Shown here piece by piece: positions 1 through 13,548 of a DNA stretch of 64,000 nucleotides. How positions within the stretch are numbered: position 1 is the stretch's first letter; each line of letters starts with the position of its first letter. Source of the stretch: Prostheceraeus crozeri (taxonomy: Eukaryota; Platyhelminthes; Polycladida; Euryleptidae); assembly GCA_907163375.1 (NCBI GenBank), contig CAJQUW010005569.1, forward strand, positions 450,136 through 514,135. Reading direction: 5' to 3'. Made by a program: the position numbers and the translations under genes. Under the pieces are notes generated by a model that was not told the DNA's origin, searched no databases, and was given only the letters and a program-made list of their open reading frames with translations.

Positions 1-1644
1 TTTCCGTTACCAACTCCCAACACAAAGACGGATTCCCCTATGACGCGAAAAGGTTTGACGTCAATGCTTGCAGTAACCGTCCCATTTTTACCAAGTTACA
101 ATGACAAACGATAGACGTTGCCAAGCCTGAGTTACTGAGGCTAGACGAAGAAGGCCTGATAGCAAGCCAGCAACCGTTTGGGTGTTAAGCTCTTGAATCC
201 GTTACAGGCATTACTCAGAGGGGATCTTATCCCAGCTCCAAGGCCTCGACCCACAAATCCAACCTCGAGCGGACAGAGCGTGCGTCATATCACTGTGTTG
301 GTATCCGGGCCCCAGTTTTGACATGAAAACCGGTGGAGTTATTTACAAGAGGAAACGACCCAAGTCACAGAGACTCATAAACGACTGCTTTTTATTCAAA
401 AACTTTAATTATTATCATTAAATATGAATTTAAATTTTTCAGTATTTTAGTACTACTCATAAAACGTTTATAAGTAGTCTGTCACCTACAGCACAGCAAG
501 AGCTGTCGAATGTTTTTTGAATCAAGTCTAAAGGACTTGTAGAAGCAAAGTTATAGCCGTTTGAAGATTTCGGCCTACTATCATCAAATGGTCAGTCATG
601 TTATACTGACTAACCTATAAGTCTGACACCTTAGCTGATATCAGCAATGGAAAGTCAGAAGTCCGATATCGGAACTCAAGAGAAACGACTTACCTGTAGT
701 CAGTTTCTCAACTTAGTGAAATTTCTCTCCCGATCCTGTTCTTATATACCCTGTGAATATGCAATCGATAAGAGGGGGGGGTCAAAACATTATTTGTCAC
801 AAATTTGACGCTGCTCCGAATCTGGCCTCCATTTTCCCATCCGAGCACTCCTTCTGCCCGAAGAATGGACTTTCTCATCCCAAAACATCCAACATCCGCC
901 TTTTCCAACTCTGACGTTTTCAGAGATTCCACCCCTTGCTGCTCCTCCCGCCTTCCTTCCCCATCCAACATATCACGCAGATTCCAAATCTAAACTCCAC
1001 TTTTCCCATCCAAACCCTCCTTCATGACGTTTTCCAACTTATCTCATCCCAAACACCACCAACACCTACCCTTTCCAACTCTATCCCTCACACATCACCT
1101 TCCTTCCCATCCCTTACCGGAAAACTCCTTACTTCCTTCCAGAGGGGGGGGGTAGGGACCTGTTTCCTCCTCTCGGACCCATTCCTCCCAACACATCCTT
1201 GGCGAACTCCTTCCTTCCTTCCAGAGGGGGGGGCTGAGTCAGCATTTCGCATTTTGGACTTGCGCCTGGGATGGGGTTACTACTTATGAAATATGGCAAG
1301 TAAGGAATAAGGTGGATTGCACATCAACACAATGAACTCTCGAACACTCTTCAAAAGAACTTCAAAAGATTTTGAAATTTGATATTTTTTTGCGGAAAAA
1401 AGTCATTTAAAAACTGATGATTTTTTATAAAAAGCTAATATGAGTGGTGTTAAATAGTTGCTGCCACTATTATGGATAAATGAATTGAATTGCGCACTTA
1501 TGGATAAATGAACATGTTAATCATGAGATCATATTTACTCTGTCATTCGTCTATATCTGATTTGAATTGATTTTGATATGTAATTATACAAGAAATCAAC
1601 GAAAACTGTCGATTTTCAAAAAGGAATTTTTAAAGGTATACCTA
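1..1644. other. Host DNA without a recognisable gene
   Basis: No coding region could be supported. The first 360 bases are less AT-rich than the rest, but show no open frame with recognisable protein character. A cytosine- and thymine-rich stretch (about 830-1230) contains two similar copies of a TTCCTTCCAG block followed by eight or nine G residues (near 1135 and 1212). These look like simple-sequence decay products. Short open frames here are low-complexity Ser/Pro/Thr artefacts of the pyrimidine-rich strand. Confidence 0.5.
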
Positions 1645-2100
1645 ATAGTTATTTACATAGGAAGTACAAGTTATCCATCTTTACTGCGTTGTTCGAGATC
1701 AACATGGCGAGAAGGGCGAGGCCTAGTTTTCTGATCGAGAATAATGCAATTAAGATGGATCTCTTTGCGCGAGTTGCGCATGTAACCTTATATTTCACAG
1801 GTCCGCAGAATCTATGACCATCAGAATTTCAAAGCAGTCAAAAATCTTCCTCTATTTATAATGGAATTGTAGATATCAACGGTATTTCTTCAGATTTCCA
1901 TGTAGAATTGACCGCTTTAGAGGATGAAAGACTTTCTATGTGCTAATGTATTTCAATGAAGGAGTGCAATAATAGTTATTTACGCAACTAGTGCAAAATA
2001 TCCATCTTTATTGCTTTCTTCGAGGTCAACATATCTATGCACGAGCCCGAAGGGCGAGGAAAGCAATAAAGATGGATATCTTTGCACGAGTTGTGTAGGT
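1645..2100. repeat. Dispersed repeat, two adjacent copies, the second foldback-like
   Basis: The segment from about 1645 and the one from about 1971 both read ATAGTTATTTAC, then a ATCCATCTTTA block, then a GCGAG-rich centre, then AAGATGGAT and TTTGC.CGAGTTG. In the second copy the arms at 1989-2016 and 2058-2086 are near-perfect reverse complements around a small CCCGAAGGGC palindrome, so it can fold on itself. Related copies lie at about 3090-3195 and 3815-3990. This is most likely a non-autonomous DNA element family. Ends and target duplications could not be fixed by eye. Confidence 0.5.
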
Positions 2101-3089
2101 AATTTTATTTTTCACCGATATCATGACCATTATGACTAATCTAATTCTATGGTGTTTGATGAGTTACAATAATAAGCTGGTTTTATATAATAACAGTCGC
2201 ATATATCTATGTAGAAATCTATAATTCAACCAGTGCAATAATGAAATATTACTGCACGCCCGTACAGTAATCTGCTTTACAGGTAAAATAAAGTGACAGG
2301 ATATCTACATTATACGCACGGTGAAAAATAAAAACTCTTTATTGCACTCCTTCAAGTTTATGGTCTCTTTGCAAAGTATAAACTTTATCATCATTGGTTT
2401 CTTTCTATTGCTATGACTATTTTAAGCTGATAGGCCTATCTACAGATAACGGGCCGCAATCCTTCGCGTATTCAAATTAACAGGCCGCAATATATTACAT
2501 TGCTGACTGATAAATTGACCGGACATATCATGTTAAACGTGGAAAAGTAACAGTATATGATACAATTATGAAATTCACAGTAATTGGATGTGATGCAAAT
2601 CAAATTCTCCTCCCTATTATTCTCTGCACATGTCTTTGTATTAGCTAGTAATTCATCATCAGTTATTCCACCAACTTCCTTGTTCCAGTAGCTCGCTTTG
2701 AGTAGAGTCTCAGCCACACTGCGAGCTTTTCCAAACGTTTCTGAGCAAAGCGTTTTAAGTAAAGTCACCATTACAGCAGTTGTAGACTGCCACGCAGCGA
2801 ACAAAGTAAAGCAGAGAGATTAATAGCTTACGGACATGCGTTTGCTCGAGATACTCGTGTTTGCTTTGCTTTCAGTGCGATTGAGACCTTACAGATATGT
2901 TTTCACTTTTCGGGATCAATATGCTCCAGTTGTTGATTTCAATTGTGTTCACTCTGAACATTTTGGTAGCAACAATTTTCCAAAACCGCAGAAAGCATAG
3001 TACAACGAGTGTGTTGTCACGGTTGCTGACTTTTGCTCTGAACTTCCTGTCAATGGGTTCATTGCATTTTTTCGGAATCAACGTGTCTA

Positions 3090-3195
3090 TGCGCGAGCCG
3101 AAGGGAGAGGTCATAGTTTGTTGATTGAAAATAATGCAATTAAGATGGATATCTTTGCACGAGTTGCGCAAGTAACTTTAGATTTCACAGGATCG
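3090..3195. repeat. Third copy of the 1645-2100 dispersed repeat
   Basis: This carries the same run as 1735-1805: ATAATGCAATTAAGATGGAT, then TTTGC.CGAGTTGCGCA, then TTTCACAGG. A GAGCCGAAGGGAGAGG block precedes it, matching the centre of the foldback copy. Confidence 0.5.
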
Positions 3196-3814
3196 TCAGA
3201 ATCTATGACATTTATTTGAATTTATAGGAATTCCATTGATAATGTAGTGTCAGCTTCCATTTATAGTGAAAGGAAGCACTTCAATACTGTAGCTGTTAAT
3301 TGATGGTTGTATATCGTTAAGTTTTATATGTCGTGGCGTAGACATTCGACAAAGGAGTTTTAAGAAACATAAATGATCAATTTGACACAATGCGGCAGCA
3401 CAAAAACTGACGTATGTCAAGTAAATCAAGAGCTTCCTAATGAGATGTTCAGACGACAATGCATGGAAGTAGGACTGGCAGCCAAAGATTCTGTAGCGAA
3501 ACGCCTCGCTTCTCCAGCTAGGTCAATGAATATAAATCTTTACAAAATATATATAAAATATGTCATAATTATGTATAATTAATCATGCAGATCTACTGAA
3601 AATCAAAAAAAGATTTGTTCAAGATATTTCCAATATTCAGGAGCCCATCGTCAGTCTTGATAAATAAATTACCTCAACAATATACTTTCCCTTTAAAAGA
3701 ACTCCTATACTTGCTTCCCACATCATCGAATTTCCATGAATGCATCATTGGTATAACAACTAACATTGCCTAGTCGGCTGTTAAAAAAATTACAGCGAAA
3801 ATTTTCACCTCGTA

Positions 3815-3990
3815 AGCTGGTCAGAATTTTAAAGCTGTCAAAAATCTTCCTTTTATTTGTAATGGAATTGTAGGCATCAGAAGTGTTTCTTGAGATTTCC
3901 ATGTAGAAGTTGCCGCTTTAGAGGATGAAAGACTTTCTATGTGCTAATGTATTTCAATGAAGGAGTGCAATAAAGACTGTTTATTGCACT
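3815..3990. repeat. Fourth copy of the dispersed repeat, ending in a palindrome
   Basis: It matches 1823-1975 closely. Shared blocks include GTCAAAAATCTTCC, ATAATGGAATTGTAG with small changes, and the run from GATGAAAGACTTTC through GAAGGAGTGCAATAA. The copy ends in a palindrome built on GGAGTGCAATAAA and TTTATTGCACTCC (about 3961-3992). The same GTGCAATAA word recurs at 2225-2350. Confidence 0.5.
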
Positions 3991-4173
3991 CCTTAAAATT
4001 AATGCACTCTTTGGAAAGCATAGACTTATTATAGAAGCAATAATCATTAATGCACTGTGAAATTTAAAAGCAGTATTAACGATATTATCAACCGACACTA
4101 GAAAACAAAGTAGCTGATATTGCATAATTTAATATCACTATCTGGATCAGTTAATATGTTTAGGATATCAAAC

Positions 4174-4500
4174 GGCACTACTGCAGTTTAGTGCACCCTC
4201 TTTTACCCCTACTGCAGTTTAGTGCACCCTAAAATGCATGTGAGAAAACAACTATGCATACTGAAAACACATCTATTACAAAAATACTTGTACTACAAAA
4301 ATATATAGTTATAAATGAGTGTCTTTGTGTCTTTGTGTGTCTTCGTCTTCGTCTTCGCACATTACACCGAGCGCGCGCTTCGGTGTAATGTGCGTAGTCA
4401 TCGTTTGCGGGAGAATGCGCCGTTGTTTTAGGGTGCACTAAACTGCAGTAGGCGCGTTTCCGTCTCTTTCATAGAGGGTGCACTAAACTGCAGTAGTGCC
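4174..4500. mobile_element. Non-autonomous DNA transposon (MITE) with 8-bp target duplication
   Basis: The outer 27-bp arms (from GGCACTACTGCAG at the left, ending CTGCAGTAGTGCC at the right) are perfect reverse complements. A second, inner pair of the same arms lies at about 4208-4233 and 4425-4451. The perfect 8-bp direct repeat TATCAAAC flanks the element at 4166-4173 and 4501-4508. The centre holds a strong palindrome (CGCACATTACACCG at about 4357, reversed near 4380-4393). There is no transposase. The 8-bp duplication suggests the hAT superfamily, and the intact arms suggest a recent insertion. Confidence 0.85.
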
Positions 4501-4508
4501 TATCAAAC

Positions 4509-7500
4509 GATATTTGAAAGCATTCTCAACATAAAAAACGATGGCCGCAGGCCGGAGTTTGTTATATAGGGTAATGCTTGAAAAGAAACCTCAACTTATC
4601 AGAAATGCGTAGAAATTAAAATTCACAAATGAAATTGGAGTTGTAGTTATTGCAGATTCGAAGCAGTATTGAATAAACCCTTGGAGCCTCCAAGAGACTT
4701 CGCGAGTAAAATAAGGGCGACACAACTTAAAACTGTACATCGGAGATCTCCTTGTGATGTTGTGCTCTGTAATCTGAAACTTTTAACATAATTTTCCTGT
4801 AAATTTGACCATTTCGAAAATATACAAATTGCTTGTCATTAGAGCTACAGTAAAATGTAAATAGTGTTTCTAGACGAAATTAGGGGATGTAACCGAAATA
4901 ATGAATATGACTAGCTTTACCAATAAGACGAGTAAGGCGAGGCTTATGGAGTACAAATGTTTTGTCTATTTGCATCAAATGTCATTTGGCACTTGTACTT
5001 GGAAAAATGTGCTTGTCGTGACATGAAGTAAGCCTACTGAGTACTTCATGGAAATTATAAAATTTGGATGTCAATTTGCTTAATTTCATCTAAAAAAGCA
5101 TCTAAATAAGACATTCGTTTGTAAATAATGTTGAACGAAGGAGATATTGTCATCTCAAAAGCATTGATTTCGCGACCAAGAATGCATACCGTTGTTTCAT
5201 TGGTTCGAATAACTGGCACCACATTTTATCTCAGTAGGTTAGAATTCCAATGATATTCGCAACAGAGAAAATAGTTTGTTGTCCAAAAATTAACGAAAAT
5301 CACAAAATGTCTACCTCTTATTTATTTTTTATATTAATAATATATATATATATAATAATATATATAGTTAGAATTTATTTTGACATAGAGATGCCAATTT
5401 CTAATTGCGGTAACCCAAGCCCAGAGAGGTGCTAAAACATGCTTATAGTCCAACAGGCTAATTTGATGGAGTTCTACAATTTTGCGGATTTTTTGGCCAC
5501 TGCCATTTTACTTCCTGCGAATTTGGGACTACACCATTGTACAAACGTGATAGGATAACGATAACATTCATTACAATGATCGTTCACGTGAATTTCCATA
5601 TGCTATTATTATGTATTCATTAGATTTGATAACGATCACTTGTAGCATGCTAAATGAGAAACTAATACTCCGCTAATTTGCAAGCAGTGTGATTGCTCAC
5701 TGTTTGCAGGGATAGCTGGGATTTATTGCTTTAATTTTTTGTAGCACTTGCACTAATTTCAAATAATCATAGCTTAGAATGGAAAATCTTGATAATTTTG
5801 AATGGCATTTAAAGATTCCCAATTCATGTGGGCATACTACACGATGTAGGCTACATCACAATTTCATTCTATACTACACGCTGCTTGCTGGTTAAGTCTT
5901 CAATAATGTATTACCGTGCGAGAATCCAGACTTAAAAGTAGCTAGGACATGAAAATTCAATTCCATTTGTTTTTGTGCAAAAAAATCAGTAAATCAGGAA
6001 ATATGATGTGTCAGGAAATATCTTCATCGGTCGGGCCTATAAGCCCGAATATTAGCACCAAGCAGCCCATCGATCCTGGATACTTGACTTGAACCGAGCA
6101 GGCCAATTATCCAGGGACACGGGCCCATAGTCAACCTTGCCGGCAGATTATCGATCATTTTTATTAAACACTGCAAGTCTTCAAAGAAGGCAGTTGTAAT
6201 CATTTCCTATTAAAACAAAATATCCAACGATGACGTCCTTCAGAAGAAAGTTTGCATCATGCTTGTGTATCTTTGAATTTTGAACTGTCTTCACTATAAT
6301 CGATTTGTTTTAAGGAGAAGAACGGCAAGGATTGTACTAATCACGCAGAAGAGTTTCCTGAACGATGAAAATTGGACAAATTCATTAAACAACTTCTGGA
6401 AGCATTCAGAACTCACATTTTCCTTTATTTCGTAATTCTTTCGGACTCTGTCACAGCGTTATGTTGAGCGCAACAGCACCAATTTGTTGCGCAATTTTGT
6501 ATGGAATAAGTTAACATTTGAAGCTCTCCGAAACTGAATATTTACATTTGCTCATGTGCGGAGAGATAAACATTCTCTAGCGCCGCTTACAATAGAAACC
6601 TTGTCCATTGTCTACAATGTCAATCAATTGACAATTGATTCAAAGCAATTATTTCCAAGCCATGAAGTATCAGAAAATCTGCAAGGTTCTCTGTAATTCT
6701 TATTAACTTAACTTGCCCGTACATACAGAATGCAACAGTTTTTGTGTCAACAGATTCACGCAATCCGACAATAATCATCTGTGTGTAGTCTCGCTTTCTT
6801 CAAAGTGATATGAAGACTCAAGTGGTCATTACATCATAAAATGACTTACGGCCATTATTAAAACTCAGAGATTGAAACGGATTTTCTAGATGGTCGGTGG
6901 CCTTTCAAAGTTGATCTTTAGATGAGAAAAGAGCGTGTAGTGGCAGATTACATGCTAAAGAAGGAGATTATCCGAGAGTGAGTCTCATGTTGAGACACAA
7001 GGGTGAGATATTTCAACCAAGTTTTTTCAACAGCAAGAAAATAGAATGAAAACTATTGCTGTCTAATAATCAATATGTTCATCATGATAAATGTAGGTGT
7101 CTTTGAACAACACTGAGTAAGAAAAGAAACGACAGAAACGACTATAGCTTCTAAGCAGATAGAAATACATTGAAAATGAATTGATGTGCATTAAAGGAAC
7201 TTAATTGCTTTGCAGTAATTTGAATAAGTAAGGATAATTGAATAAATAAGGATTATAAATTATCACGATATTTCAGGAAGACTGCGATCCATCTTCTGAC
7301 AATATCCCCACACACACATTATTTCTGTGCCTTGTAGACATCTGTGTGGGATACAAAGAAATTGAGAAATCGTGAAATTCATGATAAACTCCCCAACGGA
7401 TGTACATGCATCTTGGAATTCTAGATCAGAAATTCTAGCCAAATCGGATGGAATGGCCTACAATATCTTTTCAGAATTTACACAAATGTTTTCTCCCTTT

Positions 7501-9767
7501 GCTCATGTTTTCTGTTGAAGTCGCCCAAGTGTTGAACAACTTTCTTCATTCCCTTGGTTGGAGGTTCATTAATTCTATCCTTCGCGATGCACTTGTACTA
7601 ATGATTCCACCTTTCTGGTAGCCTCAATGGAAGTCTATATAGAAGGATTACGGTGTCCCACCATTCGCTGATGATCAATGTTCCATACTTCATAGAAGTT
7701 ATTGGTGCTTTGTTCATATTTCAACTGTAACTCGTGAAATTTAACACAATAAATGTGAAACATTTAATTATCAATTTTCTTCAATATTTATATATTCAGT
7801 ATATTACATTATATATCAACATATTGGTAATTTGTGTAAGGAAATAACTTAATTGTAAACAGGCAATTGACATGTAAATTCACGGGCAGTCCTACATGGA
7901 AATAATGGAATAAATGCGTGAACTGATTATATACAAAGGTCAAAGATACCTGGATGCCGCCCTGGAACCGGAAGTAGGCCTACAATGTCATTTGTCTAGG
8001 GTTTGACAAATTGACCTTTAAAAATTCACCTTTCTTGTCAAAACTAACTTTCAAGACAACATATCGCCCACAGACCAACTAAAAGCGTTATGTAAGAGCC
8101 AGAGTGTTGAGAATGTCAAATTCATTATCAAAATAAACTTTTCTAGAAATTAAAACGTCCCTGTGATGATTCGGGACTAAACACTAAATAAACAGCGACA
8201 AAAGAAGAGAAGGACGCTGAAGATCTTGTTGACCAATTTCACTCATTCAGTGATAAGTCAAAACTATTGTTTCCTTAATAAGGGATTTATTATTTTCACT
8301 GAGGGATAGTCAGTTTTGACCGTAGCACCTGAGGATCCATGACAAAATCCCCGCGACTAATAGGGTCTACATAAGCGTGAGGCAGATATTCAAATATATA
8401 TATGTGCAATGAACATACATTGCTGATCTGTTGGATTACCTCGAGCGCACATATTTCAATGTAACTGTCTGAGTGTCCGACATGTTCAGAAGCTGACTCA
8501 GACTGGCAATAACGGTCCGACAGTTAGTAATGTTTGACAAATAGCAAGTGCTTGACTATTCAACACCTTATCCTGATGGATAGAGAAAAAGTCAGTAATG
8601 CTAAACACTATTACCAAATTGACTACCAATGCTGGCGTTTAAGTTTTTGGTAGTCAAATTTTAAGGTGCTCTCGCATCTTCTCGCAACTTGAAAACTTTT
8701 GATTTGCTGATCAATAACGGTAATAGCAAAATTGAGTAGCTCCGTTTGAACGTGGAGAAACTCAACGTACTACCATCTTTTATGCAAATTTGGTATTTTT
8801 TTCTCCCAGAGAGTTGCTTAACTCATACTTGTAACTCATATTTAGGTGTTCATTACCACATTTCTTTTATTTGAGCTTTAATGAAGTGGTAACATTATTT
8901 CTTTCATATTAGTTTCCTGTTATAATTTGGCTTCCTCTATTTTAACTCGTACATGTAGTTAAATAATGAATTCTTTCAAAAAGTTGTCATTACTTTTCTA
9001 AATTTTATTTCAAGATAATGATCATTAGCAAGAATCTGCGTGTTCCAGCGCATTGGCCGGCTCGAGTGGGTCTGAACGCTATAAGAGAGGTATAAGCAGA
9101 AAGTCTTAATCTTGTTCGGGTCTTTTGCTGATGACGTCGTAAACCATTTTTACTACACATGATAATTTCTTCATGTAGTGAACGTTATTAGTCCTCTTAA
9201 GTCTGGTCCAGTTACGGGGCCTACATATATGGGCAAAAATATGCCTTGCTGTGTATTATTCATTATCGCAATGTCATCAACAGCGGTATCAGAAGTTCTT
9301 TCTGATCACGATAGTTCTGTCTTGATGCGATGAGTCCTCCATATGAATACATCTGCTGCAACATTCGCAGCATTTGGCAGCTGTCTGGCTTTGGAAACAG
9401 GAATGAGAGCCTCTTATGCACCGAGAGGTGCGGGACTTTGATTTTTGACATGAAGATCAACACCACGATATTCAAGTCGTATGTCTCAGATGCAAACAAC
9501 GTGATGATTTTCTATTACTACTTTTTATAACTTGCCTACCACTTCAACTGCAATTAAAACTCTTCGAAGTTGTTGATTTCATATGACATCCGACAGAAGT
9601 GGAGCCGAAGCAGAGACTCATCCGTCGAAGGTCAAAATATGTGGGCCTACTTGGCTTAGGATAGAATGCGTGCTATTGATGCAGCATGTGCAATCTTTTG
9701 CAGGATAGAAAGTTGTTAAGAATAAATCAAGAGTGATATGCTTCTATACTGATGATATCCCGTGAAC
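4509..9767. other. Host DNA without a recognisable gene
   Basis: No supported coding region, RNA gene or full mobile element was seen on either strand in this 5.2-kb stretch. A short TA microsatellite lies at about 5325-5365. The sequence is AT-rich with frequent stops in all frames, as expected for intergenic or long-intron DNA. Confidence 0.5.
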
Positions 9768-9956
9768 AGAATAGTTTAATATTAAGTTGCATCCTCAGTT
9801 GAAAAATGAGAGCAGACCTGAATAGCTGCCACTTCATCCAATATCAGGAATCATCAGCAGACCTAGTTTACATCTAATATTAATTGGGAGGAATAGCAGC
9901 TTTCAAGTCTGTTTCCATTTTTCAACTGAGGATGCAACTCAATATTAATTATTCTA
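9768..9956. repeat. Foldback repeat (MITE-like)
   Basis: The left arm (from about 9769, containing GTTGCATCCTCAGTTGAAAA) and the right arm (ending near 9955) are reverse complements over about 50 bp with a few mismatches. The arms enclose roughly 90 bp without coding capacity. The likely origin is a small DNA transposon remnant. No clear target duplication was seen. Confidence 0.65.
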
Positions 9957-12818
9957 TTTACATTGTGATTACAAAAAGCAGCATTTATTAATTATTGCAG
10001 GTGCACTAACTTAGGCGATTTGTAGTGTGTTTAAAAAAGTGATATTCAATGAATGCCCGGCGAAATTTCATTAACTTACTAATTGCAAATCGCATATCCC
10101 GTGAAGCAAAGTTTATTCCGGCATCTTTTCGGAACCGGTTGTATCAAAAAATGGGAAGTGTTGGAACCGGTTCCTCGATAATTAGTGCCGATTCTATCTC
10201 TGGTGCCAAATAGTCTTATAATTAAGCTTCGAAGCCAAGTTCAAGACATAGAAATACAATAGACGTTTCATTGTGTGAGCGCTTACTGAGAAGCTGTAAA
10301 TAGCCATCCTTAATGAAAATATCAATTACGCTAGCTGAGTGGAATCGCCTTATGAATCACTCTAAAAAGCTAATTATGGATTGCATGCTGTAGGGTCTAT
10401 GTACCATCTGAAAGCAAATTGATAACTGTTTAGCAGTAAGTGAATTTTAAACTTTTGATTCATAGTGAATTTTTTAAATATTGTACATGTACATCTGTCT
10501 ATCACAGATAAATTGGAACTTATTTGATGTACCGATAGCCGCCTATTCTCGCAAAGTTGTATTTAGGTTTATAAAAACGGAAACAAAAGCACTGAAGACA
10601 TGTAGCCTATTTGAAAAAGTTAGGTCATCAAGTCAAAAGTTGAATTAAATATTAAGTCGACTCTTATGACCAAATTTCCAGAGTAAGCTCACTTGCTTGT
10701 CGTCCATCAATTGTTGTTTAGTATCATCTCCACGTGACATAGTTGACACATTTCAATTAAAAAACATATTTGCAGCATGTAGAGTCGAAGGCAACAGTGT
10801 GCTGCTTGACCAGACTTAATCATTTATTACCTAATCCATTCAATAGATGCCTTAACTCAAATAAAAGCATCGAGAAAAAGGGTCGAGAAAGCATTTTTTG
10901 CCAGTCTTTATTTCATCTTATTGCTAAAGAATCACGTTGATTACCCTACAAATGAATAAATTCAGAGAATTTAAATAATCAAATGAGGAAAATATTTTTA
11001 ATTTCAGACATAAGAAATATCGGTGCGGCCCGTTCCGGGTGCTCAGCCGGTCCTGCCCCCACACCTCTGGATACTGGAGCCGGTTCTTTGAAATTTGGGA
11101 ATATCTTGACCGGCAAAGTCAATGCTCCGCAAGAATCAAAATAATATGTTCAGCAATATAGATGAATACAGAGAGAAGGCCTGTAATCTATTCTGAGAAT
11201 TGCAAAATGGAACAATTCAGGTTGCTGAAAAAGTCAGGCGCGATTAGAATGTATCTTCATGATCTCAATCTTTATCATATGTATCTCAAATTGCATAATC
11301 ATTGACAGTCATTGGGATTTGCAGCATAATTATTACTTGATGATGGAGGATACAGTAGTCGAACAACTTTAATTTATGCAACCAAATAAATTTTTGCCTT
11401 CACAATTTATTGAGCACTTATTTTGCATCAAAGCGGTTATTGCAATTTTGACACTTCCAAAACAGTCCTACAATCTATTTTTTATTGTAATATTGGAAGT
11501 CAATGTATTGAATTTCAGACTCAGGATACGGGGACCTATCATTCAGGGATTATCAAAAATGGATTGCAATTCAATTGCTGTTTTCAATCAATTAATTGTA
11601 ATTGAAATTCTATGACATAAATTTATTGACATTAATCAGCCTTCGATGATTTCTGCTGATTTGATATCATAAGTTAGCTATGACGTACATGTGCAATGAT
11701 TGACTAGTCCCTAGACATTAGATGTATTCATATTGGACATCTTGTAACTCACAATGACTCTTGGGTGAAAGATACACCCGAAGGTGCGGAGTGGGACCCA
11801 GAGTAGCAACAATCCACCCAGCGACAAGCTAACAGCAGCTCTGCGCCACCCGTGGAGGCCTTAATGTGCTACAATGGATGCAGGTAAACAGGGACACTCC
11901 ATTAAGTCGACAAGGGACATGGCTGCTCTTCTGGGAAGGTCCCCATCAAGCTCCAACCCCGGTTCGTTTGCACCTGTGTCATGCTGACTTCCCACGAAAA
12001 CAACCCTGTCAGCAATCCTCCTCTAAATCTGTCCTCTACAATACTTACTCAGAACTGGATTACATTAAATTTTGTTCTACTGGCTAAGAATTCATCAAAT
12101 CACCAAAACATGTTCAGGTTTTATTGGCGTTCCGAGTGCTATTAGACAAATTGATTTATGTAAACTTCAGTTCCTTAATCTATTTTAACTGAATTCTAAA
12201 ATTTTATCAATATATCCTGCAAATCTCCTTCTTACCAAATCGATTTCCGTAGCTTGAGAGCTGCAGTCGTTTTTCATACATCATGCTGCCTAGTAATGAT
12301 GTTTTCCAGGCATCACACGATTTCAGCAACACAAAATCATTTTGACAGACGTGTCCCACTTATCGTCCTATTCGGCAGGTGAAGAGAATCGAGTATTAAG
12401 CTCCAAGAAATACTTCCAGTCAACTACTGTCTGTTTAAGGTGTCAAACATGTTGAAAACGGGACAGGCGACAGTAGATGCGAACTTTGAAAAATGACAGT
12501 CCACATCCGTGGTCGAAAACATCAGCGCACCACACGGTGTCTATAATTGCACAGATATTCAGAACTATTGATGTTTTGAGAAATACAATGTCAATAGATC
12601 AGAACATAAAATTGAACATTATATGTCAGTGATGGCCTTCTCGATGAATTCCATTTTCATTCCATTTCCACAGAAATAACATGGAAATTATAGGCAAACA
12701 AATTTTCCATTTGAAATTTCGTCAAGTTTAGTCCAATTAATGAGTACTTTCTCACTGTGTACGAATATTAGTATGGTTTCATTCGAATGATGATTTTGGC
12801 TGTAACTATTATGGACAG
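9957..12818. other. Host DNA without a recognisable gene
   Basis: No supported gene was found. The stretch at 11540-11620 is rich in CAATTAATTGTAATTG-type words that recur at 17400-18175 and 20020-20115, suggesting remnants of one AT-rich repeat family. A more GC-rich piece at about 11760-12000 has a short open frame but no recognisable protein character. Confidence 0.45.
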
Positions 12819-13548
12819 CAGGGTTGGAACCTGGGACGGGTTTTTGGCGGCCGGAACAGGGCCGGTGGCCGGCTTTCAGAGAAGTCCACCGGTCGGCAGC
12901 CGTTGCATTCAAAACCGGCCGCTCGGGGATGGGACGGTGGCTGGCGTTACATACTGGCAATACAGTTTGAATTTAGATCTTTTGAGTTTACATTGATGAT
13001 TAAAGATTGACCGCGAGCTCACGTATAGGAGTCTAAAATAATGTGCTCGCCAAACTTGTCATCAATTTTTCATTTCAGTGAGTATCTCAAGACCGAGCGG
13101 GAGTGTCACTGTACAACGTCAATCAAAATTTATTGCGTGCCGTTAACTATCAAACAATTATCCACGATCCAATGCCAAATGTTCGGGTATAGTGGGCCAT
13201 CAGGTTGCATTGAAATCCATTGTTCATTGCAGCTTTAAGCTCCATGTATTATATAAATTATCCCATATAGTGAAATTATTCAAGATCTGGAATAATTCTA
13301 CAATAGATGGGCTGAGGAATACACAATGCTTCTCAAATTCATACAGGCTAGAATATATGATTCTGGAAACTACATCATAGATGAAAAAGGATTTGAACTA
13401 CATGTATAAGTTGCCACTGAATGTCGTGAACAGTCGACATGGATTTAATTAAATTAACCGGGCAGGCGGCGTAATGAGCAGCCGGCCTGCCGACCAGGGT
13501 TACTAAAACCGGCTCGGTCCAGCCATCCGGCAGCCGGTTCCAACCTTG
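12819..13548. mobile_element. hAT-like non-autonomous DNA transposon
   Basis: The left end reads CAGGGTTGGAACC and the right end reads GGTTCCAACCTTG, forming 13-bp terminal inverted repeats with one mismatch. The flanks are ATGGACAG (12811-12818) and ATGGACAC (13549-13556), an 8-bp duplication matching at seven of eight positions. Both subterminal regions are GC-rich with repeated CCGG words, while the centre is AT-rich and non-coding. Terminal CAGGG and an 8-bp duplication are typical of hAT elements. No transposase is present. Confidence 0.7.

Noticed and set aside
708-1289. Overlapping frames in the pyrimidine-rich stretch
   Set aside because: Biased Ser/Pro/Phe composition from a C/T-rich strand; no domain or codon structure.
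2472-2804. Minus-strand frame of 110 residues in host DNA
   Set aside because: Part of it looks protein-like, but there are no splice sites, no family match I can name, and the end is low-quality; not enough to call an exon.
12787-12996. Open frame in the GC-rich left end of the hAT-like element
   Set aside because: It lies in the terminal repeats of a non-autonomous transposon and has no transposase features.
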